In this document: piece after piece, positions 11,078 through 23,462 of the stretch | Layout of the letters: every line of letters starts with the position of its first letter | How positions within the stretch are numbered: the stretch's first letter is position 1 | Assembly: GCA_032622095.1 (NCBI GenBank) | Contig: CP136064.1 | Location: 126,591,605-126,655,604, forward strand | Length of the DNA: 64,000 nucleotides | Origin: Siphonodentalium dalli | Lineage: Eukaryota > Mollusca > Scaphopoda > Gadilida > Siphonodentaliidae | Reading direction: 5' to 3' | The notes under the pieces: generated by a model | The model's input: only the letters and a program-made list of their open reading frames with translations | Told to the model about the DNA's origin: nothing | Databases searched by the model: none | Program-made: the position numbers and the translations under genes

Positions 11078-11765
11078 CAGTTAAACTTTGTTAAGTCGAA
11101 TTGCAAGGGACCGTTGGATTACTTCGAGTTATCCGAGTGTTCGACTTAACTGTTTTGACCATTTGGTGACCACAAATTCCAACCAGTTGAATTCATATCG
11201 ATCCGATATGGCCCACGATTGCTGCATCAGTGTCATGGCATCGAGAACATTCAAATTGAGTTCAGCCTTCAGAAGTTCTTGTCAATAGCATTTCTTCGTT
11301 TGGAACATTGTTTTCGTTTTGGGAAGACATGACTGAATGAAATTATTCTCTGTATCATGCCGTTTAAATATGGTTTTAATTTCGCCTGTCAACACAACTA
11401 ATCCTCACAGGGGAAATTGACCCCCACACCTCGTTAATATGTTAAATAAACAATGCATTAGGATAAATAAAGACTCCATGAAACTTCACAGCTTTTTAGG
11501 GTAATGAATAGAAGCACACTGAGTTATAATCACATGGCGATGCATCGCCGACGGCGCTTCGACTTAACCATAGTAATTAGTGTTATAATCTGGCTGGTGG
11601 AACTAAATTTCGTTTCGACTTACACGGAATTTCGACTTATCCACCTTCGACTTAACCGTAATTATTCTAATGGCTTTGCTCACAAGCTCAGCCGGGACCA
11701 GGCGATGGCTTCGACGTAAGTGGGGTATTCGAGTTACCGACGTTCGACTTAACAAAGTTTAACTG
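11078..11765. mobile_element. pogo/Tigger-like non-autonomous transposon, 688 bp
   Basis: Inverted ends CAGTTAAACTTTGTTAAGTC (left) and its complement on the right, flanked by TA at 11,076-11,077 and 11,766-11,767. The terminal style (CAGTTnAAC...TTAAGTCGAA) and TA duplication fit the pogo/Tigger branch. Subterminal DNA carries at least six more TTCGACTTA motifs. On the minus strand at about 11,180-11,285 a frame reads ELLKAELNLNVLDAMTLMQQ and continues SWAISDRYEFNW; the LNVLDAMxxxxxSW pattern is reminiscent of the region after the DDE core in Tigger transposases. So it is likely an internal deletion derivative. Confidence 0.7.
11180..11285 (-). pseudogene. Possible remnant of pogo/Tigger transposase C-terminal part
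   Basis: About 33 codons stay open on the minus strand after an upstream TGA and read a leucine-rich helix ending in S-W. Placement within TA-flanked pogo-like ends supports the reading. The match is from memory of the family, short, and unsupported by a catalytic motif; it could be chance. Confidence 0.35.
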
Positions 11766-11934
11766 TACTTAATGGTATGCCTGGAGTCTTGCTGATTTTG
11801 TTTGTTATTATCACAGGTTGAAAAACTTTTTCTCAGAGTTGTTAGTTGAAAAGTTGCAAAAATAAACAAATTACTGTTTTATCACGGCTGCCTGGATATC
11901 ACACATCATCCTGCCTAACTGGGAATTATATCAT

Positions 11935-12550
11935 ACTAGCTGGTGGACCCGATTTCGTCCGGGCTGTTTCCCCTCTGCTTTCTGGCGAAATGCGCGATTT
12001 GACCTTGAATTGATCATTTTGAAGGTCAAGGTCAGGTCGGGGTCACGATTCGACCCATCCAAAACACTCCTCGGACAAAAGTAACCGTAGGTACCAAATG
12101 TCGTGAAAATACCATCAAAATTCGCGATTTGATCTTGAATTGAGCATTTTGAAGGTCAAGTCGGGGTCACGATTTGACCCGTCCAAAACACTCCTCGAAC
12201 AAAAGTAGCCATAGGTCTCAAATTCATCAAGATTTGTCCGTTTTGCCCAATTTGACCTTGAATTGAACTTTGAAGGTCAAGATCAGGTCGGGGTCACGAT
12301 TTGACCCGTTCAAAAGACTTCCCGGACAAAGGTACCTATAGGTATCAAATTTCGTCTAAATCCGTCCCGATTTCACCTTGAATTGACATTTTTGAAGGTC
12401 AAGGTCAGGTCAGGGTCACGATTTGACCCGTCCAAAATATTCCCTGGACAAAAGTAACCCTAGGTATCAAATTTCGTCAAAATCCGTCAGGCAGTTTTCC
12501 CGGCCATAGCTAACAAACAAACAGACAGAAGTCCCAAACTATATATTATA
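11935..12550 (+). repeat. Dispersed repeat family D, copy 1, four internal units
   Basis: Starts ACTAGCTGGTGGACCCGA, then four units of 120-130 bp (TTTGACCTTGAATTG at about 11,998, 12,128, 12,251, 12,371), then 'cggccatagctaacaaacaa' and a CAGACAG tail ending in 'aaactatatattata'. Possible target duplication ATTATATC on both sides. Each unit contains 'ttgaaggtcaaggtcaggtc' and 'ggggtcacgatttgacc', i.e. several AGGTCA-like half-sites in both orientations. No coding frame. Origin of this architecture is unknown to me. Confidence 0.85.
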
Positions 12551-12904
12551 TCTTGTATCTTTTCACACATAAACATGAACTCAGTGATTTTTTCTTCTCA
12601 ATGTAATAGATACAGAAACATTTTTTGGGTTGGTGCAGAAATATACCACTTATATATATAGGCATTTCTTTGACACAAGGAATCTAATGCTCAATGCTGT
12701 GGACTAGAGTTGTCGAAGAGCACAACAATTGGTAACAAATTTATTGACGCTGACATCAACCACATGTATATTAAGAATTTAAGAGGATATCTCGTGATTT
12801 GAGTGCACAAAAACAATTATCTCATTGAGGAAAGTAGACAAATGTTTATTTTCCTGAGTGAAAATGTTTGGTATCAAAAACAGTAAAGTTTAATCAATTG
12901 TTTT
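12551..12904. other. No feature recognised
   Basis: AT-rich spacer between two repeat copies; no ORF over 60 codons and no terminal repeats seen. Confidence 0.4.
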
Positions 12905-13730
12905 TATGTTTACCCATACCATAAACATAATGTCGACGTCCGGATTGACCACTCGTCGTCCGTCCGTCTGTCTGTCCGTAGACACTTTACGCATGGTGCG
13001 ATAACTCAAAAATTTTCTATCCGATCAGAACCAAATTTTGTATATGAGTTTCTCAGACCAAAATACAGATCGAGTTCGAATATGGGTTTGATCCGAGTTT
13101 TTTTTTACGGAGTTATGGCCCTTTTTTTACTTCGAATTTACGCATGCTGTCATAACTCAAACAATTTTTATCTAATCGGAACCAAATTTGGTATGCGAGT
13201 TTCAGATCCCAAAATACAGATCGAGTTCTAATATGGGTTTGATCCTATTTATTTTAAAGGAGTTATGACCCTTTTTGTCGAAAATAAAATTAAAAAAACA
13301 AAAATCCAATGCTATAACCGAAGTATATTTTGTCCGATTGTGTTCGTATTTGATATGTAGGTTTATGATGACACGCCCCTCATCTGTATAGTTTTTGGTA
13401 TTGATTGGTTGATCAGTTTAGAAAATAATTAACCCTTTACACACATGCTATCCAATGCAATAAGTTGAACATATTTCTTCTGATCTGCCTCATATTTTTT
13501 ACCTAGGTTTTTCTTAGCACGTTCTTCATCTGTATGGTTTTTAGTATTGTTTAATTAACCCTTTTCACTCTTATGTTTACTTAGAATTCACCCAAGCTGC
13601 TATGACTCAAAACATTTTTCATCTGATCAACACCAAATTTGGTATATGAATTTATCACCCCTAAATACAGATCGAGTTCGAATATGGGTTTGATTCGATA
13701 TATTTTAACAGAGTTATGACCCTTTATAGT
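12905..13730 (+). repeat. Dispersed repeat family C, copy 1, tandem units
   Basis: Begins 'gtttacccataccataaaca', then 'gtccggattgaccactcgtc' and TCCGTCCGTCTG, then repeated units of about 150 bp with 'ataactcaaa...ttctatccgatcagaacc', 'aaattttgtatatgag', 'acagatcgagttcgaatatg' and 'gttatggccctttt'. The 5' palindrome 'taccatagtatggta' seen in other copies is partly lost. No coding frame. Confidence 0.8.
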
Positions 13731-14702
13731 TCAAGTAATTACTGCTGGGAATTTGAAGAGAACATATCTAACAGACAATGTGTTATTGAAATGAATTAAA
13801 TCTCACTGTGGACATAAGATATGACATGCTATAAAGCCTGATAGTGGTACTGCTGGCTGGTTTATTTTAGCTGTACACTAGATTGAGTTAGATGGCCTTG
13901 GTGGCTTGCAGGTGGCTGTCAAGAATATAATTAATGGATGGGTCTCTATTCTGTTCTGTGCAATATTAAGTTAACCCATTTGTTGAAACTGGTTCATTAT
14001 TAGTTAATTTACACCTATTCCAAAATTACAAATTGGAATAGTCCAATGTTTATTTGTTGGGATGTTTATAGACATTGTTGTTTACACTCACACTGTAACT
14101 TATAAATTTATTAACCCACCCATTCCATAGTTCCATCATATGATATCATTGAACATTATTAACCCTCTCCGCACATTATCTGGTCTTCTGATGTTTTTCA
14201 TCTGATCATTCTCTTATTCTATGTCCAGGCTGATGGTAATCCACTTTTCCCTTGCATATTTAATGATATTCTGCTGTTTACAGACATTGTATCTTTCAAA
14301 TGATCAGCTTATAATAAAATTAACCATAGATATACTGTATGCAATCCAATGTTATGACTCTAATATTTTCAATCTGACCATTCTCATTTCTCACCTTTAT
14401 TTATCTGATAATTCTGCTTTAAAATATTTTATATCCAACCATTATCAATCACATTTAATATCCAGGTCTATACACCCCTCACTTGTATAGATGTTCAAGT
14501 ATTGATTGGTTTCTAATTCAATGATCTCATAACTTTTTGATATGTAGCTAACACAACAATATTATGACTCCGGTTCTAATGTAAGAAGTAGATAAATAGA
14601 GTTATTATGATGTTATGTGCTTAATTTTGTAACTATTATATCGTTAACAGCAATGGTGCATCTGTCTGACTGTGGTTGGGTTATTTAGCTTTATCACTCT
14701 AT
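13731..14702. other. Degenerate repeat-like AT-rich DNA, no gene
   Basis: Contains phrases such as 'atattctgctgtttacagac' (14,268) repeated at 16,075, and 'gtattgattggtt' repeated at 13,400 and 16,030. This suggests an older relative of family C spread over 13.3-16.1 kb, interrupted by the element at 14.7-15.7 kb. Confidence 0.4.
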
Positions 14703-14710
14703 AACACATG

Positions 14711-15703
14711 CACAGAGGCGGACTGGGCCAAGAAACCGGCCCGGGAAATTAATATAATACCGGCCCATCTGTTTGGGGGGGGCGTCAACAGTCCACCTTG
14801 GAAAATTCCAACTGCACCCCCCCCCCCCCTTGAATCAGAATCAGACCAAATACATATTTTTGCATAATTCCATTTTGAACCCCCCCCCCCCCCCTTGAAT
14901 CAGATGCAGACCAAATACATGTTTTTGCATAATTCCATTTGCACCTCTGGTCTAATATCCTATATATTCATAAACCATGGTTCTATATATTCCCGGTATG
15001 AGACCATTCAGATATTTTTACCTGAAAAATTGCATAAAATCTAACATCTAGCGGTCTAACTCCAGACAAATGCACACGGCTACGGACAAGAGACCAGGAC
15101 ACACCGGGCTGTTCATGGTTGTTCGGCCCGGGGTGAGAACATTTTGAAAACTATACAAGAAAATCTCGAATCCGATAAACTAGACTGGCATCAACTGAAG
15201 CGTTCCTATTTTCTTGTAAATTTCAATTGGGGGAGGGGTGCGTAAGAATTTTTTTGGGATTTACAGCTGGGAGTTACCGTTAAAATCTCGAGATTAATGG
15301 GGTCTTTACGTGGTGTTATATGATGCCGACAAGTTCATTTAATGTCAAAATTACGATTAGCCAATTCGGCTGGTTAAACAACACATGTGGCGGCCCACGT
15401 CCGGAATTGTCCCGGTCTCCCGATCGGCCATGCAGTCCGCCTCTGCCCTCATGAATTTATGTGAGAAGAGTACCATCTTATTGGATACACGGCTGGTTAA
15501 ACAACACATGTGGCGGTCCACGTCGGTTTCATTTGCGGCCCAAGTTGTGGTTGGGCGGCCCAACCACATATACCCCCCCCCCAAACCGTAAAAAAAACCC
15601 TCGGATTCTCGCTTGATAGAAAATCACGTGGAATCAGAATTTTTCCGGCCTCCAGCCCATCGGGAAATTTCCCGGTCTCCCGATCGGCCAGTCCGCCTGT
15701 ATC
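14711..15703. mobile_element. Probable hAT-like element, about 1 kb
   Basis: Left end CAGAGGCGGACTGG and right end CCAGTCCGCCTG are inverted, each followed inward by CCGG-rich sequence ('aaaccggcccgggaaatt' against 'gaaatttcccggtctcc'). The motif CAGAGGCGGACTGG is a hAT-style terminus. No convincing 8-bp duplication was found, and a second internal copy of the right-end sequence lies at 15,405-15,445, so the element may be nested or rearranged. Two homopolymer C runs (14,817-14,830, 14,880-14,895) lie inside. No transposase. Confidence 0.5.
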
Positions 15704-17140
15704 TGTGTTGGAGTTACCCACTTTTTGCTTGCATGGATTTTGCGATTAAAATTAACACATTCCATAGACACATGATATCCGATAGGCAGATATTAAATTA
15801 TCTCTTTCACCTTGAACCAGGTTCAGTGAGGATTTCTATAAGCCACCAATTGAATATTCATCATCAGATGAAATATCTTATTTTTAAATTCACTCAATTG
15901 CATTTGGGCTGCAGAATAATAATGGTGCTGGTATTCTTGAGACTACTTATTGGTCAAATATTTCTCACCGATAACTTTTATAATCTCATCCAGGTTAATC
16001 ATGACACATAAATTTCTTCACCTGTATTTTGGTATTGATTGAATGGTTTTGAAAATATTTACTCCATATTTAATAATATTCTGCTGTTTACAGACATTCT
16101 ATCTTGAAATTTAATGCCATATCCATGGTCATATTGCGTTTATGTGAGCAAGTTGCCCAATAAGTCTGATTCCACTTGGGAACTATTAATTAATAGTAAG
16201 CTGTGAATTGTTGAAAGTCCTATACTCATGAAAAAATTGGTATACAGATTTATGAAAATAGCTAATCACCATCGCCAAGGTATGGGTTAAACATCTGCCG
16301 ATCGTGATCGGCCTCTCGTTGTTTTTATTTATTTGTTCAACAGTAATTATTTAAATAGAGATTAATGTGAAGGCACATACATGAAGGTAACATGATGGAT
16401 CTTTGAAATTGTGTTGTACATCTATTTGATTTCCTAACTCTCTACACAAGCACTATACTCTATAGGATATCTCATGTTTATACTCATAATGGTCCGCTTC
16501 ATAAGTTATTTGCAACAGTTAATTTACTGGACTGGATTGAATTTCTGAATCAAAGAGTGTCCACAATATAAACATGCTTCTTTAATGACCCAAGACTTTG
16601 TGGTGATCTATAATTCACTCATGTAATCTTATATCATTTCTCATACTCTCGTTAATTTCCATGAATGGCAATTTGGTTTAACACAAGTTGTTTTTAAATA
16701 TTCAATCCGAAATTTGATATTTGCAGAACCTTACTTAAATTTAAGCAAAGTATGGACACAATCAGTTTAATAAGATTGCAGCAGTACACTTTCAAGTTGA
16801 TAATCCAATGTCATATAGACAAACAGTCTACCACCATATTGTGGTACATACTAATTTATTCTGGGTGATTATAAATTACCTGTATATTTTATTTTTAGAT
16901 ATCGTAGCTATATCGCAATGTGAACAGAAATTGGACCATAACTTATCAAATGACCTATTGGACGAGAACAAAAGGATATGAATCTTAACAAAGGTAATGA
17001 TTTAAAGCTGCATTTACTATTATACTCTAGTGACATTGGCAAAAAATCAGTTATCACAAAAACCAAAAAAGTGGTTGCAATTATACAAAACATCTATTGT
17101 CAATTAGGTTGTTAAGGATAGTATATGATAAAGTGGTGTG
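15704..17140. other. No gene recognised (about 1.4 kb)
   Basis: AT-rich DNA. Holds at 16,258-16,322 a 65-bp sequence ('cgccaaggtatgggttaaac' to 'ggcctctcgtt') shared with 27,529-27,594. Confidence 0.4.
16258..16322 (+). repeat. 65-bp dispersed sequence, copy 1
   Basis: Matches 27,529-27,594 with about four differences. The match ends at 'ctctcgtt' in both. At the second site it abuts a recent tandem duplication. Confidence 0.75.
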
Positions 17141-17500
17141 GATTTGAGCTCACTTAATGTGAAGTCTCTGGTGGAGCTATAGTCATCCGTCCGTCCATCT
17201 GTCCATCCGTCCTTCAACAATTCTTTGAACATCTTCTCCAGATCCATAGGACCGAATGGGTTCATATTTGGTGTGGATGTTCCCTAGGTGATTCACTTTC
17301 AGATTTGTTCAAATAAGCTCACTGGGTCAAATAGCTGCGAAGCCAGGGCCAAAACTCTTTCCCTCCATAGTAATTCTAAAAACGATTTCTTCTCAAGAAC
17401 CATCTGACATATTTAGTATATATTTGGTCCTTGTGTGACTTGGGCAGATCCAGCAGAAACAATGCCTGGTGTATTGGTGGCAGGAGTAAAGTTGAACCCA
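17140..17500 (+). repeat. Dispersed repeat family A, copy 1
   Basis: Signature 'gagctcactt...ctggtggagctatagtcatc', then CCGTCCGTCC, then 'gaatgggttcatatttggtg' and 'ttccctaggtgattcac'. The same series recurs at 22.87-23.25 kb. Non-coding. Confidence 0.8.
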
Positions 17501-19300
17501 CTATTTACTCTAAATGAAATACTTGTTTGACAGAGGTTACATGTGTAGTATTAACCCACATACTCACTGACATACTAGAATATTTTTCAAAGTCTTTATT
17601 TATATGTCCATGTGTACTCATAATAGTGGGGCACACATGTACTTACTCAAATAGAACATGGAGGTGGGTGTTGAAATGCATGTCAGAGTTAGTAGTCAGG
17701 CATCCAAATAAATCATCCCACATGTCCTATTCTCGCAGGGATATGCCAAGAGGGGAGGGGGATGGCGGGTTGGTTGCATATTTTTTCAATGACATTTAGT
17801 TTGTTTTCCAAAACCAATTATAAATAGCAAAATGAATATATAATTATAGACCAATATAAATCAAGAGAAGGGGCTCCCAGTTGTAATATTTTACCCACTA
17901 TTTATTATTTTATAACACGATATCATGGGGTGGGTTCTGCTTCTGATAAGGACAAAATTGGACAGTTTCATTAAGCTTACCTGACTGGTATCTAAAACCT
18001 TTTGTGCCCTTTTTATGTTTTATCCTACTATTTTAACATTTAAATTTGAGTATGAACTACCTGTAGAATTTAGTTCCTGATAACATTCACTTAATTCAAA
18101 TAAATCTTCTGATGAATGTCAGTGTTATACATTTTATATGTCTTCCAACACATGTACACATGTGGTGCACATATTAAATGTCAACACATGAATCTCATAT
18201 CAGGTTTGCTCAAATTGGGTTGGTTATTCCTTGCAGATTTAATACTCTGCCTTCAAGTTAATTGAATCAAGAATATGTATGTCACTGTGAACACTTTAAT
18301 TTCTAAGCTGAGTGTATGATTCTAACTATTTATTTTAAAGTACACCTCGAACCATACCAAATATCCAAGTCTATGAAATTCCTTTGCACCCCATCGCACT
18401 TGGGTTGGAAATTTCCAACTATCTCAAGCTTTACCGCTGTTGTAAATTTACAAACTGATATAATCCCTACGTTTGGAAATTTTCAAACTGATAACCAAAA
18501 GTCAGTGAAAATAGAAAAATGTTCAACTTTTGGCCTAAAACAACAAATTGCACTGAATCATGCCAAATTCAACGCAACTTTGATTTAATATTTTGACAAA
18601 ACACGCTGACGTCATGATAATAAAAATATTTAAAATAAAAGAAAACATAAATAATAATTAGAAGTAGAATAGCAACGGTGTCTTCGAATCCATGCCTGAT
18701 CGACAGTGCAAGTGTCTTTTGTGTGGCAGCAACTTTTGATATGACAAAAATAGCGATTACACTCAGGTGGTTGAATGCAATATTGACACTTTTTCTTCTC
18801 TGAACTGAGTTTATCCTCTGGACTAACTCAAGTTAATAGGGGGGTAAACTATTACTATTAATTGTTAGTTGTGATAAAATGATGCAAATTTATATTTCAG
18901 GTTCTGGCATTTCACGTGGTAAGGATTGAGGCCCATTTCAGAGGCAGGAGGGGATGTGTGGCATAACTTCTAAAATAACAAAATGAAAATCAGCCAACAC
19001 CAGCCTCACCAGCTCCAATGAAGATTTTTCTCAGTTTCTATATGAGACTGTGACATTGGTCAAGACAGATAAATGGTTGCAAAGACACAGTTAAAGAAAA
19101 AAATGAGAACAAAACTTTCTCAAAAGAAGACAAAGGCTGTGTAAAAGACAAAGTTATGATTCATCCTTCTCCTATACCCCACTTCAATGCAAAGGATTTG
19201 CAATGCAAAGGATTTGCAAAGTTTGGTGCGAGATATAGAAATTAGTTCTGTTGGTCTTGTACATATGTCTGTTAGGAAATATTTTGCTCTATTTTGTTTA
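17501..19300. other. No gene recognised (1.8 kb)
   Basis: ORFs up to 90 codons lack domain features or splice context. No inverted ends or arrays noticed; some phrases ('taacccacatactcactga') hint at old repeats. Confidence 0.35.
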
Positions 19301-20315
19301 GGTGCAATTTTTAGCTCAACTTTCCAAAGTAAAATGTAAGCTATTGCCATGGGATGGCGTTTGTCTGAGCGTGTATCCGTCCATCTGTCAACAATTTCCC
19401 TACAGGTCACAGCTCTCATCCGATCATCACCAACTTCATAAGGATCTTTGGAGTGACCTCTACATGGGAGCCATGAATGTTTCCCGAAATTCGTTTAAAA
19501 CAGCCATCTTGGATTTCAAATTTGAATTCATCGGCACACCTTTTAGTCGGTATTTATTGGAAAAATGTTTTGAAAATTTACAGCCATGTTTAGGGTCACC
19601 TCTGGGTGGTGGCTATCAAAATTGAATGAATTTTTATGAAAAACATAGCTGCTGGCAGCCATCTTAGATTTTACTCTTTGCATGACTAAATTCTTTGGCG
19701 CCCTACAGTAGGCTAGAGATCACATCCATAATCCATTCGTCACCAAAATTCATATGAACCACTAGATAAAGAGTCATTAAATTTAGTTGAAAAACATGGC
19801 CACCAGTGGCCATTTTGGATTTTATTCTTTGCATAACTAATTCCTTCGCCATTCCCTACAGGCCACATCCCCCATTGTCACTAGATGGGAGCCATCGAAT
19901 TTTTTCAAAATTTTGTTAAAAACAAACATACGGCCATCTTGGATTTCACAAATTAATACATCGGCACACCCTGCAGCGGACGTTTATTGGAGAAATGTTC
20001 AAAAAATTTACAGGCATTTCACGATCACTTCTGGATGGCAGCTCTTGAATTTGAACAATATTCAAAGAACTGCGGCAGCCATCTTGGATTTTACTCTTTG
20101 CATCACTAAATACCTTGTCATGCCCTTGACTGACAACATTATTTTTTTTCTCATTGATCCCAAATTTCATAAGGTGCTTCGGGTTGACCTCTGGTGAACG
20201 CTACTTAAAAATAACAACTTTCCGCATTCCTTATATCTCCATTGGCTGTAATGTATGAATTATCACCTCTCCAGGTTGAGCTACAGTGTCATTGACACTT
20301 TCATTATTGAAGATA
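19300..20315 (+). repeat. Dispersed repeat family B, multi-unit copy
   Basis: Starts 'tttagctcaactttccaaag' and 'gctattgccatgggatggcg', then four units of about 180 bp each with 'ggcagccatcttggatttta', 'ctctttgcatgactaa' and 'ggcgccctacaggtc...', ending with 'ggttgagctacagtgtcatt' and 'gacactt'. The same start and end occur at 23.46-24.15 kb. Units contain GCCATCTTG, which matches the core of YY1 sites. ORFs on both strands follow the repeat and are not genes. Confidence 0.85.
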
Positions 20316-20403
20316 CATAATACGATTCAATGGTCCCCATATCATCCAGTACAACAACAATGGAATTTCACAAAAAGCTGATTTGGTTATCCAAATTAGT
20401 ATA

Positions 20404-21497
20404 TCCCCATTTGCGTAGGTCCCATAAATGGGCGGAAAAAAAAGATTTGAAGGGAGGAATTAGTGTATGTATATCTCAATTGAGACATATTTTAAATGAA
20501 AAATGATACAATAATCGATAAAAGTGGCTTGTTCTATCAAAAATATGTGCCAATGTTGATAAACATTTGCTGTGTATACCTTACTTGTATTTAAATTTGT
20601 GCAGCACTATTTTTTTGCTCAGTTTTAAATGGGCGAATTTAAAATGGACACAAATATGTTTTGTAAATATCTTGGATCTGATGACAGTTTAAGTGGATTA
20701 ATCATTCCCGAAGATACATGTATATCTTAAACACCATCAAGACAGATTTACATAGTGTAAAACATAACTGCGTCATCAATTTATTGTGAAGATGTGTGAT
20801 TATATGCTCGAAATAATTATTCGGACACTGAAATAGTTATAGACATCATTGAAATTAACTAGAAAGAAGCCAAACCACAACCGTGTATATTCTACTTGTC
20901 TGCAGGTTGTGTTGACATAACTAATTCAGGCTATTTGGTCAGGGAAGGTGTCACTCCATGGTTGTAGGTCGTGCTTTCGCGAACCATCAGTCTGGATCAT
21001 GTGTACTTCTTAACAATCACATGTATTTGAACATCATCAATGTTACCATGTTTTGTCACTTCACATATGGGTAATTGTGTTGATGTTGGCTGCTTGTATG
21101 AAACTATTGGCATACATGCAGACCTATATTTGTCCATTCAGTCTAACATTGAGTAATGTGTGTAATACATCAACATAGCCATTTTGTCTGCCATGTGGTT
21201 TGATGTAAACTCAGGATTCCTTCTAGTTTCTGCTCAGTTTTAAATTTGCACATCGATGGGTGTGCAAAAATTAGTACTGCACGAAATTTAAATACGAGTA
21301 AGGTAGGCATATATGCCACTGTATGCCCATAGCGAATGTTTATCATCATATTGGTCTGCACCAGTGACATCGGAGGATATTATTGATAGAACAAGCCACT
21401 ATTATCATGTCGTTATTCATTTAAAATCAGTCTCAATTGACTGTTCCCCTTGAAATCTCTCTTTTTCGCCATTTTAGGGGACCTCTGCAAATGGGGA
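20404..21497. mobile_element. Long-armed inverted-repeat element, about 1.1 kb
   Basis: Left arm 20,404-20,625 and right arm 21,245-21,497 are inverted and diverged: TCCCCATTTGC at both termini, then AGGTCCC, 'aagtggcttgttctatcaa' and 'gataaacattcgct' with its complement, and 'tatttaaattt'. The 620-bp centre is unique. Arms of about 220-250 bp with no coding content fit a foldback-type DNA transposon; the exact termini and target duplication could not be fixed. Confidence 0.6.
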
Positions 21498-21499
21498 CC

Positions 21500-22865
21500 T
21501 ATTGCAAATAGTAACAATGTATGGTAGTGTTATTAGGTGTTAATATTGATATGATATTGTCACTTGCCATAGTATATATAAGTTTTATCATGCCTCGACT
21601 TGTAACTTCACAATCTTTCGAAACTCTGTCTCTTTGATGCTGTAATATATAAGCAATGGGGCACAAATTCCCAAAATTATGAAACTATGAAGAACTTTAT
21701 GATATCGGACGTTTTCCTAAAACCAATTCAAACTTCTCAAAATAAAATTTATATTTTGCTTACAAGCAAGACAAATGTTACAAACATTGACAATGGGCAA
21801 TTCGCAGTAAGAACATATTATATTATTTGATTACTGATGTGGAAGCTATAATTATTTCAAGCTGCGTGATACATACTGTTCATGCATTATTTTCATATGT
21901 GTAAACATATTTTATTAAAAAAAAGTGGGGTATACTGTTTTGCACCTGTCTAGCCGTCCGTCAGACGTACGTATGTACGTCTGAAGTCTTTTCATATCAT
22001 AACTTGAACAGTAGCTTGGATCTCAATGAAATTTGGTAGGGATGTTCACTACTATGAGGACATTAAATTGAGGGCTCCTTTCGTCTTTTATAGTACGCAT
22101 CACAAAAACAAAATCTCCAATGTCATTTTTCCCCTCATAGTTCAAATGCATCGCCCGTGGCATCACGTGACCAGAACATTGAAATCGATTGATAATTCAC
22201 AGCTGATACTCTAGACCAAGTATTCTCGGTCCACAACATCGGATATCGGTTGGGATGATGCTGTTTTAGGACTAAGTCCCCTCCTGTTACTCTTCTATAA
22301 TGGACTTTCATTCAAAATATGTACTATGTGTACATGTGAAGCCCAGACATTCACATGAACCCCTGAATGTGATAAATAATCTGACAGAATAATCTTGATA
22401 GAAAAGGTAAAGTGATGATATGATCGTTTCATGTATTGTTTAAATACATTTTCTGATAGCGAGACAAATCAAAATTCTCTGGAAAACAAAGCTTTGTTTA
22501 CTTATCAATTTTGTTGCTCTGACATTTAATGGACCTCTCATATAATTATGCATGTTTGATACTTTTGTATCATCATGCTTGGGAAAGGCTGCCATCTATG
22601 TTCATATACACAAAGCATCCATTTGACCTCATCTGAAGACATATAAGCAAGATAACTCCCACACACAATTATGGATGTAAAGTTTGTTGTAGAAGAGTAA
22701 TGGGAGGGGACTCTTCCAAAACATCATCAACCCAACAGATGTCCCAAGCTGTTGTGGACTGAGAAGACTTGGTCTAGTGAAACTCAAGCTGTTATTGGAC
22801 CGACTTGGTTCTGTGTGGGTTAAAAATACTCAGCAGATTTTATGAAAATAAATACTTTCAGCTTT
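21500..22865. other. No gene; degenerate CCGTC-type repeat inside
   Basis: At 21,930-22,200 the sequence 'tagccgtccgtcagacgtac' followed by 'cataacttgaacag...tcaatgaaatttggta' has the same layout as families A-C. It contains the small palindrome ACGTACGTATGTACGT. The remainder shows nothing recognisable. Confidence 0.45.
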
Positions 22866-23250
22866 TTAGCTCACCTGAAACGAAGTTTCCGGTGGAGCTA
22901 TAATCATCACTCCTTGTCCGTCCGTCCGTCCGTCCGTCCATCAACTTGGCGTCAAGAATCATCTTCTCCTCCAGAACCGTAAGACAGAATGGGTTCATAT
23001 TTGGTGTGGATGTTCCCTATGTGAATCACATTCAGGTTTGTTCAAATGAGGTCACCCGGTCAAATAGTTGCGAAGCTAGGACCATAACACTTTTCCACCA
23101 TAGTAATTTTTAAAATGACTACTTCTCAAATTTCATTGGAGCAAATGGGTTCATATTTGGTACAAATGGTCCTTGGGGGACTGTGATTCAGATTAGTTCA
23201 AATGAGGTCACTGGGTCAAATGTTGACGGAGCCAGTGACATAACTCAAAA
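22866..23250 (+). repeat. Dispersed repeat family A, copy 2
   Basis: 'tagctcacctgaaacgaagt' and 'ttccggtggagctataatca', then four CCGT repeats, then 'gaatgggttcatatttggtg' twice. Aligns with 17,140-17,500 along its length. Non-coding. Confidence 0.85.
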
Positions 23251-23462
23251 AACAAAACAAAAATTTTAATTCAGTTTTTTTGGAATTTTCACCTTGCTCA
23301 ATTTAAAAAACAGAATTATTTTTTAAACATGTTATAAAATTTGAAAATGGTGACACCATTATAACATCTGCAAAGTAATGAAACTTTAATCTTTAATGAA
23401 ATTTAATTATATTCAATATGGATGGGCCTTGGGTGACCGGGTTCAGATTTGTTCAAATAGGG

